This document shows positions 1-8,217 of a stretch of 64,000 nt of DNA, one piece after another. The notes beneath the pieces were generated by a model, which searched no databases, had not been told where the DNA came from, and worked only from the letters and a program-made list of their open reading frames with translations. Source of the DNA: Bergeyella porcorum (GTDB lineage Bacteria > Bacteroidota > Bacteroidia > Flavobacteriales > Weeksellaceae); contig NZ_JBHMFD010000001.1 in NCBI RefSeq assembly GCF_042427575.1, forward strand, positions 286,738 through 350,737, in the 5' to 3' direction. Numbering within the stretch: the first letter of the stretch is position 1; the number at the start of each line of letters is the position of its first letter. Made by a program: the position numbers and the translations under genes.

Positions 1-57
1 ATGATAATTAATAATTATATAAATGAAACATTAAAAAACTTTTTTCAATAAGATAAG

Positions 58-531
58 TTAATCATTATGATAAGGCTTTCCTTGCAAGATTTGGTCGGCT
101 CTATAGAGTTGTTCTATAATGAATAGACGCACCATCTGATGGGTAAAGGTCATTTTAGAGAGAGCCATTTTTTCATTTGCCCGCTGGTATATTTCTTCTG
201 AAAATCCGTAGGCACCGCCAATAAGGAGGTTCACTTTTTTCACAGAAATATTCATCCAATGGTCTATTTTGGTAGAAAACTCTCTACTTGTAAACTGCTT
301 ACCTTTTTCATCAAGCAGCAAAACCCAATCATTGGCTTCAAAATGCTGTTGGAATAGCTTGGCTTCTTCTTTTTTGAGTTGTTCAGCGGTTAAATTTTTA
401 GCATTTCTCACATCAGGAATTTCTATAATTTCAAAATTCCAATGTTTTGGCAAGCGAGCGATATAATATTCAATCAGATTTTTAATTTCTTTGCTATCTG
501 TTTTTCCTATACAAAGTAAATTGATTCTCAT
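58..531 (-). CDS. rlmH: 23S rRNA (pseudouridine-1915-N3) methyltransferase RlmH
   Basis: This 157-residue protein is the usual length for RlmH, a homodimeric SPOUT enzyme that uses S-adenosylmethionine to methylate pseudouridine 1915 in helix 69 of 23S rRNA on the assembled ribosome. The family signature is visible in the C-terminal half: an IGGAYGF glycine loop (knotted SAM site), then LSKMTFTHQMVRL and a C-terminal EQLYRA...KPYHND tail. The start is the first ATG, giving the typical MRINLLCIGKT N-terminus. It is divergent from the BrkB-type gene, with only 31 bp between the two starts. The identification is close to certain from the motifs. Confidence 0.96.
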   Translation of the reverse strand: MRINLLCIGKTDSKEIKNLIEYYIARLPKHWNFEIIEIPDVRNAKNLTAEQLKKEEAKLFQQHFEANDWVLLLDEKGKQFTSREFSTKIDHWMNISVKKVNLLIGGAYGFSEEIYQRANEKMALSKMTFTHQMVRLFIIEQLYRADQILQGKPYHND

Positions 532-535
532 TTCT

Positions 536-543
536 TATCTTTG
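536..543 (+). promoter_or_regulatory. -7 box for the BrkB-type gene
   Basis: TATCTTTG matches the Bacteroidota sigma factor -7 element TAnnTTTG and lies 19 bp before the ATG at 563. No clear TTTG -33 element is present at the usual distance. Confidence 0.5.
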
Positions 544-562
544 TTGTTGCAAATATACTCCA

Positions 563-1525
563 ATGGCAGTAAAATTACCGAAATTTATCCTTAAAATTCA
601 GAGAAGAATTTTTGAGTTTTTAGATGGGATTCACATCCCTTTCTTAGGGATTTCGCTTTACAAAATGTTTGAAATTTACATTGAAGGAATTTTCAAAGAC
701 AAGATTGGAAGGAAAGCAGCCGCCATTTCCTGGAACTTCGTGTTTTCATTATTTCCTTTCATTTTGTTTATCTTATCGGTATTGCCATTTTTGCCTCATT
801 ATGAAAAACTTCAATCTTATATTTTTGATGTACTGATACACAATGCTTTCCCTGGGAGAATAGAGAGTGATGTGATTTTCTATATCCAAGAACACATTAT
901 CCCCAATACTTCCAGCATTGGAAATATCACCATTATTTTAGCCTTAGTCTTCGCTACCAATGGTACTTTTGCCCTTATAGATGGCTTTAATGAGAATAGC
1001 GATGTAAAGCACAATGATGTGAAAGAATTCATCGTAGCATTTTTCATCACCATAGGATTCATTAGTGTTATTTTGCTTTCCATCTTTGGGATTTATTATT
1101 CGGAAGTGGTTTTAAAACTTTTTACTCCGAGCTATGATATTTCGTGGTTTGTAAAAAACCTTTCCAAGATTATTGGTTTTATTTCCTTTCCTTTATTTTA
1201 TTTCATACTATTATCATTATTCTATTGGCTTGGCACTGTAAAACTCACCCGATTCCGACAGGCCATTCCAGGGGCTACATTTACCACAGTACTTTTTGTG
1301 ATTACCACCTATTTCTTTGCCATCTATGCTAGAGATTTTGCGAGATATAATGTACTCTATGGCTCTATTGGAACAATGATTTTACTGATGGTCTGGGTGA
1401 ATGTGAATGTTTATCTCTTATTATTCGGGAATGAGCTGAACCTCGCCATCCGAAGGGTACGCTTGGAAAAGCTATTGGCAGAGCAAAAAAGGAAAATGAA
1501 TGAGGACAATGAATTATCTAATTAG
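563..1525 (+). CDS. YihY/BrkB family inner-membrane protein
   Basis: This is a 320-residue membrane protein of the YihY/virulence-factor BrkB family (once wrongly called RNase BN). About six hydrophobic helices are visible (for example NFVFSLFPFILFILSVLPF and FIVAFFITIGFISVILLSIFGIYY), with the family motif GRKAAAISW near the N-terminus and YGSIGTMILLMVWVNV before the last helix. The C-terminus is charged and cytoplasmic. An upstream in-frame ATG at 491 would overlap rlmH and add a 24-residue extension; the ATG at 563 is preferred because it follows a TAnnTTTG promoter and gives the normal family N-terminus. The function of the family is unclear; transport or envelope roles have been suggested. 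Confidence 0.88.
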   Translation: MAVKLPKFILKIQRRIFEFLDGIHIPFLGISLYKMFEIYIEGIFKDKIGRKAAAISWNFVFSLFPFILFILSVLPFLPHYEKLQSYIFDVLIHNAFPGRIESDVIFYIQEHIIPNTSSIGNITIILALVFATNGTFALIDGFNENSDVKHNDVKEFIVAFFITIGFISVILLSIFGIYYSEVVLKLFTPSYDISWFVKNLSKIIGFISFPLFYFILLSLFYWLGTVKLTRFRQAIPGATFTTVLFVITTYFFAIYARDFARYNVLYGSIGTMILLMVWVNVNVYLLLFGNELNLAIRRVRLEKLLAEQKRKMNEDNELSN

Positions 1526-1589
1526 TTTTTCTCTCACCTCTGCATTCTACACTCTTTGATAATTATTTTTCTAATGCAAAATTTGAGAT

Positions 1590-1597
1590 TAACTTTG
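1590..1597 (+). promoter_or_regulatory. -7 box directly before the FUSC gene
   Basis: TAACTTTG matches TAnnTTTG and ends only 5 bp before the GTG start at 1603. If it is used, transcription would begin at about the start codon. No TTTG element is found 19-21 bp upstream. Confidence 0.4.
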
Positions 1598-1602
1598 CAA
1601 CT

Positions 1603-3843
1603 GTGAATTATAAATCTGAAATACAACAATTCGTTACCAGTCAGCATATCTATTCGGGTACGCGTATCGCTTTGGCAATTGTAATTCCGAGCGTTATTTT
1701 AGCCTACTTGGGAGTACTGAAAGAATTTTTCCTCTTTCCATTGGGTACCAGCTTCGTAGGACTTACAGATATGGTAGGCCCTTTCATCAGACGCCGAAAT
1801 GCTCTGATTTTATCTGTTTGCTTATTCATTTTCATAGCCATCACTGCTACCATTCTGAAGGATGTACCTATTTTGGTTTACGCTGAAATTGCTTTCTTTG
1901 GAATTTTTCTCACAATGCTGGGGGTATATGGGCAGAGGCTTACCTCTGTGGGCGGTTTGGGTTTGGTGGTCTTATCCATTTTCATAGATGGACATCTTAT
2001 AGGTCAAAATCCTGTGCATAGCCTTGTGGCTTTTTCGCTTGGCTGTATATGGTTTTTCGTGGTCTTTATGGTGATGACGAAACTGCAACCCTACAAGCTG
2101 CCCAGTCAAATGATTGGCGAAAACTATATCCAACTTGCCGAATATCTGAAACTGAAATCACGGTTTTATCAGAAAAATGCAGATATAGAAACCTTGCAAA
2201 GAGAAGTTATTGCCAAGCAAGTGATCATCAAAAATCTACAAGAAGATACCAGAGAGGTGGTCTTTAAGACCAGAACCATTGTCAATGAATCTACTACCAC
2301 TAGCCGACTGCTGATGCTGTTGTTTCTCAATGCCATAGACCTCTATGAAAAACTCATCACTAGTGAGCTGAATTATCAAAAACTTCACCAGAAGTTTGAC
2401 CACCACTCTATCCTTCCCAAGGTACACTCTTTTCTCAATCTATTGGCAGAGGAACTTGTGAACATTGGTATTGCATTGCAAAGTGGCACCAAAGCTAAAG
2501 CCATCAGAAACATCAATGCAGAAATAGACGCCATCTACCAAGACTATTATCAACTCCGAAATAAAGAAATGAGTGCCAATACGCTAGAAGATTTTATGTC
2601 TCTTAGGTTGGTATTTCTCCGCTTGGGCGAACTTTCTAATGAGGTAAAAACCATCTATCGCGTATTTTCTCAGGATTTAAAAAATGCCAAAAGCCTTTCC
2701 ACAGGATTGGATTTTGAAAAATTTGTTCCAAAGCAAGAAAAGCTCAATTCCAAAGTATTTTTTAATAATTTTTCCTTAAAATCTGGGATGTTTCGCCACG
2801 CCATTAGGATTACCACAGCATTGCTGGTAGGCTATTCTATTTCCAGATTAGAGTTTTTGGGTATAGGGCATTCTTATTGGATTCTCATTACCATCATCGC
2901 CATTATGCGTCCTGCATATAGCACCACCAAGCACCGCAATATTCTACGCCTTTATGGTACCGTTTCTGGAGCTATGGTAGCGTATCTTATCCTCATAGGC
3001 ATTGAGAGCGATTCGGTAAAGCTGGGCATCTTACTATCCTCTATGATTCTCTGCTTTACCTTCCTGAAAGACAAATATGCGTGGGCAGTATTCTTTATGA
3101 CGATTTATATTTTCATCAGTTTTAATTTCCTTAATCCGGGAAATATCAATCTGATTTTCAAAGACAGAATCATAGATACAGCCATAGCGGGTGTTATTGC
3201 TTTTGGAGCAGCTTATTTTGTGCTTCCCGTTTGGGAGCATACCATCAATAGTGTATTGATGCAGAAAGCAGCGAAGTCTAATCTTATCTACTTCCAAAAT
3301 GTGTGGGAACGGTTTACCAAAAAAATACCTCATAGCGAAAGTTATAAAATTGCCAGAAAAGACGCGATTATCAACCTTGCCAATCTATCGGATAACTTCC
3401 AAAGAATGCTTTCTGACCCTAAAAATCAGCAGAAGAAAATGCAAGCGGTACACCAGTTTGTAAATACCTCTCATCTCATCACGGCATACACGGCATCACT
3501 AGCCCAATACGCCAACTCCGAGAATGAGTTTGAAGAAATAGACCACGAAAAATGGTACAAAAAGATTAGTTTTGAACTGAAACGCATCACCTTGCTTCTA
3601 GAGGATAAAAAGAACCTAATTCCTGAAGAATTGCCACAGGAAGAACCAGAAAATATCTTGGAAAACCTTCTCCAGCAGAGAAAACAAGAAATCAGCGAAA
3701 ATGAGTTTTTTGACATTCGTGACCCTAAACGCATCACCAAACTTACCGAACTGAAAAACATCCAAGAAATCCTTGAGCTCCTCTGCGATGTAACCCACGA
3801 ACAACGAAAAGCCGTGGAACGATACATTGAAGTAAAACAATAA
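1603..3843 (+). CDS. FUSC family membrane protein (YccS/YhfK-like)
   Basis: This 746-residue protein has the two-block architecture of the FUSC/YccS family: a first set of membrane helices at about residues 20-160, a long soluble helical region (about 165-395), a second set of helices (about 400-545, beginning SGMFRHAIRITTALLVGYSIS and including SYWILITIIAIMRP), then a cytoplasmic helical tail. SGMFRHAIR and the WILITIIAIMRP helix are typical of the family, which is related to aromatic acid exporters. The start codon is GTG; no ATG or other better start lies near the first helix. It stands alone, followed by a convergent gene. The substrate is unknown. Confidence 0.85.
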   Translation: MNYKSEIQQFVTSQHIYSGTRIALAIVIPSVILAYLGVLKEFFLFPLGTSFVGLTDMVGPFIRRRNALILSVCLFIFIAITATILKDVPILVYAEIAFFGIFLTMLGVYGQRLTSVGGLGLVVLSIFIDGHLIGQNPVHSLVAFSLGCIWFFVVFMVMTKLQPYKLPSQMIGENYIQLAEYLKLKSRFYQKNADIETLQREVIAKQVIIKNLQEDTREVVFKTRTIVNESTTTSRLLMLLFLNAIDLYEKLITSELNYQKLHQKFDHHSILPKVHSFLNLLAEELVNIGIALQSGTKAKAIRNINAEIDAIYQDYYQLRNKEMSANTLEDFMSLRLVFLRLGELSNEVKTIYRVFSQDLKNAKSLSTGLDFEKFVPKQEKLNSKVFFNNFSLKSGMFRHAIRITTALLVGYSISRLEFLGIGHSYWILITIIAIMRPAYSTTKHRNILRLYGTVSGAMVAYLILIGIESDSVKLGILLSSMILCFTFLKDKYAWAVFFMTIYIFISFNFLNPGNINLIFKDRIIDTAIAGVIAFGAAYFVLPVWEHTINSVLMQKAAKSNLIYFQNVWERFTKKIPHSESYKIARKDAIINLANLSDNFQRMLSDPKNQQKKMQAVHQFVNTSHLITAYTASLAQYANSENEFEEIDHEKWYKKISFELKRITLLLEDKKNLIPEELPQEEPENILENLLQQRKQEISENEFFDIRDPKRITKLTELKNIQEILELLCDVTHEQRKAVERYIEVKQ

Positions 3844-3890
3844 AAAAACTCCTCCTTTAAATAATTTCAAAGGAGGAGACTTATTAGCCA

Positions 3891-4583
3891 TTACTTTTTG
3901 CTTCTTCGAGCAATGGTTTCATTCATTTCATTAAAGACTTGGGCTACGGTGGCAGCAAAGCTTTGATGTTTTCCTACCTCTTTCGTTGCGATAAGATAGT
4001 TCATTAATTTCACATTCAATAAGTCTAAAAGTGGCTTTTTCAATGATGATGCCGATGGCGTAGCACCCAGCTCAGAAAGGCTTTTTTCGTACGCCATTCG
4101 TTCTGTATTGAAGGTGGTTTGTCGCTCTTGCAGTTCTTCTAAAATCTCCTTTACACCGGCTAATTTTTCCACCAACGCTAGTGCCGACTCTGTGGAAAAA
4201 TCGCGAAGCATAGAGTCTATGTGTCCCGACTGGCTGGCGTAGTTTTCCCGTATCACTTTCAGTCCGTAGCGTTCAAAAATCGTGAGCAGTTGCTCTGCAC
4301 TTTCCCTGATTTCCGCTGTGCGAAGCGAGGCGTAGCCCACCAAGGCATTTTTTAAGTCGCGGATGGTGTTGTCGCGTTGCTCATCCAATTCTTCCAGTTT
4401 AGAGATGGCGTTTTCCTTTTTTATGGCTATGGATAGTGCCAATGCTTGCTCTTTTATTTGGTCAAATAATGGTTTGAAGAACGAATCTTCCGCCAAGGAA
4501 GTTTCACTTTTGTAGATTTCTACTAGCCTTGCTGATACATCTGCCAGCTCGGCAACTCTTAATCGGTTGTTTAGTCTTTTCAT
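3891..4583 (-). CDS. DUF6261-like helical protein
   Basis: This is a 230-residue soluble protein, largely predicted alpha-helix and coiled coil (EELQERQTTFNTERMAYEKSLSELG), without signal peptide or membrane segment. It resembles proteins annotated as DUF6261 in Bacteroidota; no function is known to me. The ATG at 4583 follows a TATATTTG -7 box (4613-4620, reverse strand). Upstream, at 4659-4855, lies a 41-bp tandem repeat array oriented towards this gene. It converges on the FUSC gene with 47 bp between them. Confidence 0.6.
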   Translation of the reverse strand: MKRLNNRLRVAELADVSARLVEIYKSETSLAEDSFFKPLFDQIKEQALALSIAIKKENAISKLEELDEQRDNTIRDLKNALVGYASLRTAEIRESAEQLLTIFERYGLKVIRENYASQSGHIDSMLRDFSTESALALVEKLAGVKEILEELQERQTTFNTERMAYEKSLSELGATPSASSLKKPLLDLLNVKLMNYLIATKEVGKHQSFAATVAQVFNEMNETIARRSKK

Positions 4584-4612
4584 TTTTAATATTATTTAAA
4601 TGGATTTGATTA

Positions 4613-4620
4613 CAAATATA
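4613..4620 (-). promoter_or_regulatory. -7 box of the DUF6261-like gene
   Basis: The reverse strand reads TATATTTG, matching TAnnTTTG, 29 bp before the ATG. No -33 element is evident, since the upstream 30 bp are almost pure A/T. Confidence 0.45.
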
Positions 4621-4658
4621 AATAAAATTATTTAAAAATTTATTAAAAATTTTAGCCC

Positions 4659-4855
4659 GAAGTTTCCCTCTTGTTGAAACTACTTTTGAGCAATTGCTCG
4701 AAGCTTCCCCCAAAGTGAAATAAGGTTTGAGCAACTGCTCGAAGCTTCCCCCAAAGTGAAATAAGGTTTAAGCAACTGCTAGAAGCTTCCCCCAAAGTGA
4801 AATAAGGTTTGAGCAACTGCTCGAAGCTTCCCCCGAGGTGAAACAGGCTTCGGGA
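4659..4855 (-). repeat. 41-bp tandem repeat array 1
   Basis: There are three full 41-bp units (4700-4740, 4741-4781, 4782-4822) starting GAAGCTTCCCCCAAAGTG and ending GAGCAACTGCTC, a partial unit at 4823-4855, and a diverged boundary unit at 4659-4699 that contains TTGTTGAAACTACTTTTGAG. There are no unique spacers. Because 41 is not a multiple of 3, the open frames running through it change phase each unit, so it is unlikely to code. The same unit and the same diverged boundary unit recur at 16340-16707 on the other strand. Confidence 0.95.
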
Positions 4856-4910
4856 TTTTCCTGATGGAGGGGCATTTAGATTAGAATAAATCCTAATTTG
4901 TAAAGGCATA

Positions 4911-4944
4911 AAAAAGGCTTTAACCGAACTATTGGGCTAAAGCC
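4911..4944 (-). terminator. Terminator of the phosphopantetheinyl transferase gene
   Basis: On the reverse strand GGCTTTA and TAAAGCC pair around a short interior, followed by at least five T. It lies about 120 bp after the stop of the reverse-strand gene at 5066. A further palindrome TCGGGCT-AA-AGCCCGA is at 4967-4982. Confidence 0.6.
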
Positions 4945-4966
4945 GTTTGCTTTTCTCTTTTTGGTA

Positions 4967-4982
4967 TCGGGCTAAAGCCCGA
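4967..4982. repeat. Short palindrome beside array 1
   Basis: TCGGGCT and AGCCCGA flank two A residues and are followed by CGCTATTGA. A related palindrome (GTCGGGTT-AA-AACCCGAC then CCTATTGA) lies at 16305-16322 beside the second 41-bp array, so it appears to be part of a composite repeat. Confidence 0.7.
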
Positions 4983-5065
4983 CGCTATTGATATTTTTGC
5001 AATTTTTAATGATAAATAAAACCCTATTCTACTGATGTTTTTATGAGTCATATAATAACAAAAAA

Positions 5066-5680
5066 CTACCTCACCACCGCAAAATAGCCATCTTCCATTG
5101 GGCTTACTTTCGCGGTATAGACATCGGTAAACTGCTCATCAAAAACGCAACATTGTATTGAGGAAAGGTCATTCAGAGAAAAAGGCTCTACTTCATAATG
5201 CTTCTTCAAAGACCAATATTTAGAAGGGTGAAGTTTGTACAACGCCTCTTTAATTGCCCAAATTACCGTGAGATATTCGGTTTCTTGTTCAGATGGTAGC
5301 CATTCTTGTTCTCTATCGGTAAGAAATTTATGTTTTATTTTCAAAATTTTAGGCTGTATTTTTTCCCAATCTATCCCAATATTTTGTGTAGAAATAGCCA
5401 ATGCCGCCCACGGGAAAGAATGCGAGATGGAAATTTTAAAATCTTCTGGAGAAAGGCGTGGCTGCCCATTGTCTTCATAGACAATCTGATGCTGGGGCAG
5501 TTTCAGCTTCAGCATCTGGCGTACCATCATATATTCTTTTTGTTTTTTAGGGTGCAGGACTTCTATCTGCTCTTGGCGATGAGGTTCTACAAGATGCTGA
5601 AAACAAAAAGCATCAGTTTCATCGTATTTCCAAACGAGTATTGTAGTGTCTTGATGGGATAGTTCTTGGTATAAAGGCAT
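5066..5680 (-). CDS. 4'-phosphopantetheinyl transferase superfamily protein
   Basis: This 204-residue protein transfers the 4'-phosphopantetheine arm of coenzyme A to a serine of carrier proteins. The family motifs are visible: IGIDWEK (Mg-binding acidic pair, near residue 109) and WAIKEALYKL (near residue 149), which supplies the catalytic Glu and Lys. Length and motif spacing fit the Sfp/HetI-like branch rather than the short AcpS type, so the target could be a fatty-acid ACP or a secondary-metabolite carrier; the context does not decide this. It is divergent from ahcY and its ATG is only 3 bp from the ahcY -33 element. Confidence 0.88.
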   Translation of the reverse strand: MPLYQELSHQDTTILVWKYDETDAFCFQHLVEPHRQEQIEVLHPKKQKEYMMVRQMLKLKLPQHQIVYEDNGQPRLSPEDFKISISHSFPWAALAISTQNIGIDWEKIQPKILKIKHKFLTDREQEWLPSEQETEYLTVIWAIKEALYKLHPSKYWSLKKHYEVEPFSLNDLSSIQCCVFDEQFTDVYTAKVSPMEDGYFAVVR

Positions 5681-5682
5681 AT

Positions 5683-5713
5683 TTTGATACGCAAAATTAA
5701 GTTCGTAAATTTG
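5683..5713 (+). promoter_or_regulatory. ahcY promoter
   Basis: TTTG (5683-5686), a 19-bp spacer and TAAATTTG (5706-5713) match the Bacteroidota consensus TTTG-N19/21-TAnnTTTG exactly. The ATG follows 18 bp later. Confidence 0.85.
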
Positions 5714-5731
5714 CGAAAATTTTTTGAATTA

Positions 5732-7045
5732 ATGGAAACAAAAACCCAATACCTTCCTTATAAGGTAAAAGATATTTCCCTTGCAGAATGGGGAAGAAAG
5801 GAAATAGAATTGGCAGAGGCAGAGATGCCAGGGCTTATGGCAATCCGCGAAGAGTATGGCCCTTCGCAACCGTTAAAAGGTGCCAGAATTGCAGGTTGTC
5901 TGCATATGACCATTCAGACCGCTGTACTCATAGAGACTTTAGTGGCTCTGGGTGCAGAAGTTACTTGGTCTTCTTGTAACATTTTCTCTACGCAAGACCA
6001 CGCCGCAGCAGCGATTGCCGCTGCGGGTATTCCTGTGTACGCTTGGAAAGGGATGACGGCAGAGGAGTTTGACTGGTGTATAGAGCAGACTTTGTTCTTC
6101 GGAGAAGAAAGAAAACCGCTTAATATGATTTTGGATGATGGTGGAGACCTTACCAATATGGTGTTTGACCAATATCCAGAATTAGCGAAAGAAATCAAAG
6201 GACTTTCTGAGGAAACTACTACAGGTGTTCATAGACTCTATGAAAGAATGAAAAACGGAACGCTTTTAGTGCCTGCCATCAATGTTAATGATTCTGTTAC
6301 AAAATCTAAATTTGATAACAAATACGGTTGTCGCGAGTCTGCTGTAGATGCCATCAGAAGAGCTACCGATGTAATGCTTGCCGGGAAACGCGTAGTGGTT
6401 TGTGGCTATGGTGATGTGGGGAAAGGTACGGCGGCTTCTTTCCGTGGAGCTGGTTCCATTGTTACCGTTACAGAGATAGACCCTATCTGTGCATTGCAAG
6501 CTGCTATGGAAGGCTATGAAGTGAAAAAATTGGATACCGTAATAGAAACGGCGGACATCGTGATCACCACCACGGGGAATTTCAACATTGTGAGGGCTGA
6601 GCACTTCAAAAAGATGAAAGATAAAACCATTGTTTGCAACATTGGTCACTTTGATAACGAAATTGATATGGCTTGGCTGAATGCCAACTACGGTGCTACT
6701 AAGACAACGGTAAAACCTCAAGTGGATATTTATAATATTGATGGCAATGATATTATTATCTTAGCTGAAGGGCGTTTGGTAAACCTAGGTTGTGCTACGG
6801 GACATCCATCGTTTGTGATGAGTAATTCGTTCTCCAACCAAACATTGGCTCAGATTGAACTTTGGACTAATGGTGAAGCTTACGAAAACCAAGTGTATAT
6901 GCTTCCTAAAAAATTAGATGAGAAAGTGGCAGCACTTCACTTGAAAAAGATTGGAGTAGAGCTAGAAACCCTTTCTGCTGAGCAAGCCAAATACATCGGT
7001 GTAGAAGTAGAAGGACCTTTCAAACCTGAGTATTATAGATACTAA
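5732..7045 (+). CDS. ahcY: Adenosylhomocysteinase (SAH hydrolase)
   Basis: This is a 437-residue NAD-dependent enzyme that reversibly splits S-adenosylhomocysteine into adenosine and homocysteine, clearing the product inhibitor of SAM-dependent methyltransferases. The sequence shows WSSCNIFSTQDHAAAA near the N-terminus, the NAD loop GYGDVGKGTAASFRGAG, VCNIGHFDNEID and the C-terminal FKPEYYRY that closes the neighbouring active site. The ATG at 5732 is chosen: it gives the family-normal N-terminus and follows a perfect promoter, whereas an upstream in-frame ATG at 5684 would lie inside the promoter. Confidence 0.97.
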   Translation: METKTQYLPYKVKDISLAEWGRKEIELAEAEMPGLMAIREEYGPSQPLKGARIAGCLHMTIQTAVLIETLVALGAEVTWSSCNIFSTQDHAAAAIAAAGIPVYAWKGMTAEEFDWCIEQTLFFGEERKPLNMILDDGGDLTNMVFDQYPELAKEIKGLSEETTTGVHRLYERMKNGTLLVPAINVNDSVTKSKFDNKYGCRESAVDAIRRATDVMLAGKRVVVCGYGDVGKGTAASFRGAGSIVTVTEIDPICALQAAMEGYEVKKLDTVIETADIVITTTGNFNIVRAEHFKKMKDKTIVCNIGHFDNEIDMAWLNANYGATKTTVKPQVDIYNIDGNDIIILAEGRLVNLGCATGHPSFVMSNSFSNQTLAQIELWTNGEAYENQVYMLPKKLDEKVAALHLKKIGVELETLSAEQAKYIGVEVEGPFKPEYYRY

Positions 7046-7123
7046 AAAAAATAATCTACTGAAAAACAATATCTTGACCTAAAAAACATAAAAATATTTA
7101 AAATTTTCTACGAAGAATACTTT

Positions 7124-7140
7124 TTGGCACGGATATTGTT
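7124..7140 (+). promoter_or_regulatory. Candidate sigma-54 (RpoN) promoter
   Basis: TTGGCACGGATATTGTT matches the -24/-12 consensus TTGGCACG-N4-TTGCW at all but one conserved base, with the GG and the second element 10 bp apart as required. It lies 78 bp after the ahcY stop and is followed by a strong terminator at 7196-7217, with no conventional gene between. I found no other site of this quality in the window. Confidence 0.55.
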
Positions 7141-7149
7141 TCTATACAA

Positions 7150-7217
7150 ACAGATTCTCATGTTTAATTTGAGTTTTCATGGTTATTAGTTTTTACCCAG
7201 CTTCGGCTGGGTTTTTT
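7150..7217 (+). ncRNA. Candidate small RNA between sigma-54 site and terminator
   Basis: A transcript starting about 12 bp after the -12 element would run from about 7150 to the T run at 7217, roughly 68 nt, ending in the CCCAGC-TTCG-GCTGGG hairpin. The only open frame inside is nine codons (7160-7189, MFNLSFHGY). This is an inference from promoter plus terminator; the promoter might instead be unused, and the hairpin might only end ahcY transcripts. Confidence 0.35.
7196..7217 (+). terminator. Strong intrinsic terminator downstream of ahcY
   Basis: CCCAGC, a TTCG tetraloop, GCTGGG and six T. There is no T run on the reverse strand, so it acts in the forward direction only. It ends 3 bp before the rsgA stop codon. 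Confidence 0.85.
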
Positions 7218-7220
7218 GTT

Positions 7221-8153
7221 TTATCTTATGGCTTGTTCTTCGGCTTCTTCCATCAGTTTTAGGTAAGTCATATAGCGGGATTCCTCTATTCCCCCCTCTT
7301 CTATAGCTTGTAAAACTGCACATTTAGGCTCATTGATATGCAAGCAATTATGAAATTTACAATCCCTTCCCTTTTCAAAAATTTCTGGAAAATAATGCTG
7401 TATTTCTTCTTTTTCTACATCTATCATTGCAAACTCTCTCACTCCTGGAGTATCTATTACAGCTCCTCCAAAATCCCAAAAGTGCATCTGTGCAAATGTG
7501 GTGGTATGTTTTCCTTTCAGATGGGTTTCTGAAATTTCCCCTGTTTTCAAATTCAAATCAGGCTGTAGGGCATTGACCAAAGTAGATTTTCCACTTCCTG
7601 AATGTCCAAAGAATACGGAGGTTTTATCTTGAATCAAGGTTTTTAAATGGGATAAGTTTAATTTTGAATAAGATGAGATTTCTAAGGTTTCATAGCCTAT
7701 TTCTTGATAAATGGTTTTAATCTCTTCTACAATTGCCCATTCTTCTTCCTCCAATACATCTATCTTGTTGAATAATATCAAAGGCTGAATATTATACGCC
7801 TCACAACAGGCTAAAAATCGGTCTAAAAATCCTAATGAAGTCTCTGGATGTTTCAATGTGAAAATAAAACACGCCAAATCTATATTAGAGGCAATGATAT
7901 GAGCTTCCTTGGAAAGGTTTACCGATTTTCTGATGAGATAATTTTTACGAGGTTCTATTTTGGTAATCCACGCAATGTCATCTTGCTCTAGCTGAAATTC
8001 TACCCAGTCGCCCACCGCCAAAGGATTGGTTAGCCTTGTTTTGAGCAACTTAAATTTTCCCCGAATGCGGGCTTCGTAGATGGTATGCTGCTGGGTATCT
8101 AACACTTGATACCAGCTACCCGTGGATTTTATGATTAATCCTTTCAAATTCAT
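7221..8153 (-). CDS. rsgA: Small ribosomal subunit-dependent GTPase A RsgA
   Basis: This 310-residue circularly permuted GTPase helps mature and check the 30S subunit. An OB-fold occupies about residues 1-70. The G motifs come in permuted order: G4 NKID (about 124-127), G1 GHSGSGKST (about 184), G2/G3 HTTTFAQ...DTPGVREF. A C-terminal zinc knuckle follows (CKFHNCLHINEPKC). It lies downstream of the DAHP synthase gene on the same strand, separated by a terminator, so it is probably transcribed separately. Confidence 0.96.
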   Translation of the reverse strand: MNLKGLIIKSTGSWYQVLDTQQHTIYEARIRGKFKLLKTRLTNPLAVGDWVEFQLEQDDIAWITKIEPRKNYLIRKSVNLSKEAHIIASNIDLACFIFTLKHPETSLGFLDRFLACCEAYNIQPLILFNKIDVLEEEEWAIVEEIKTIYQEIGYETLEISSYSKLNLSHLKTLIQDKTSVFFGHSGSGKSTLVNALQPDLNLKTGEISETHLKGKHTTTFAQMHFWDFGGAVIDTPGVREFAMIDVEKEEIQHYFPEIFEKGRDCKFHNCLHINEPKCAVLQAIEEGGIEESRYMTYLKLMEEAEEQAIR

Positions 8154-8176
8154 ACGCTTGATTCCTTAAATTCAAA

Positions 8177-8207
8177 ACAAAAAGGCTAAGTCCACACCCT
8201 TAGCCTT
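8177..8207 (-). terminator. Terminator of the DAHP synthase gene
   Basis: On the reverse strand AAGGCTAAG and CTTAGCCTT pair around an 8-nt loop and are followed by T residues, directly after the stop codon of the gene ending at 8218. Confidence 0.75.
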
Positions 8208-8217
8208 CTTTACCTTT

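Noticed and set aside
4659..4855. CRISPR array
   Set aside because: The 41-bp units are contiguous with no unique spacers, and no cas genes are present. The same holds for 16340-16707.
5684..5731. Longer N-terminus for ahcY starting at 5684
   Set aside because: It would place the coding start inside the consensus promoter and add 16 residues absent from the family.
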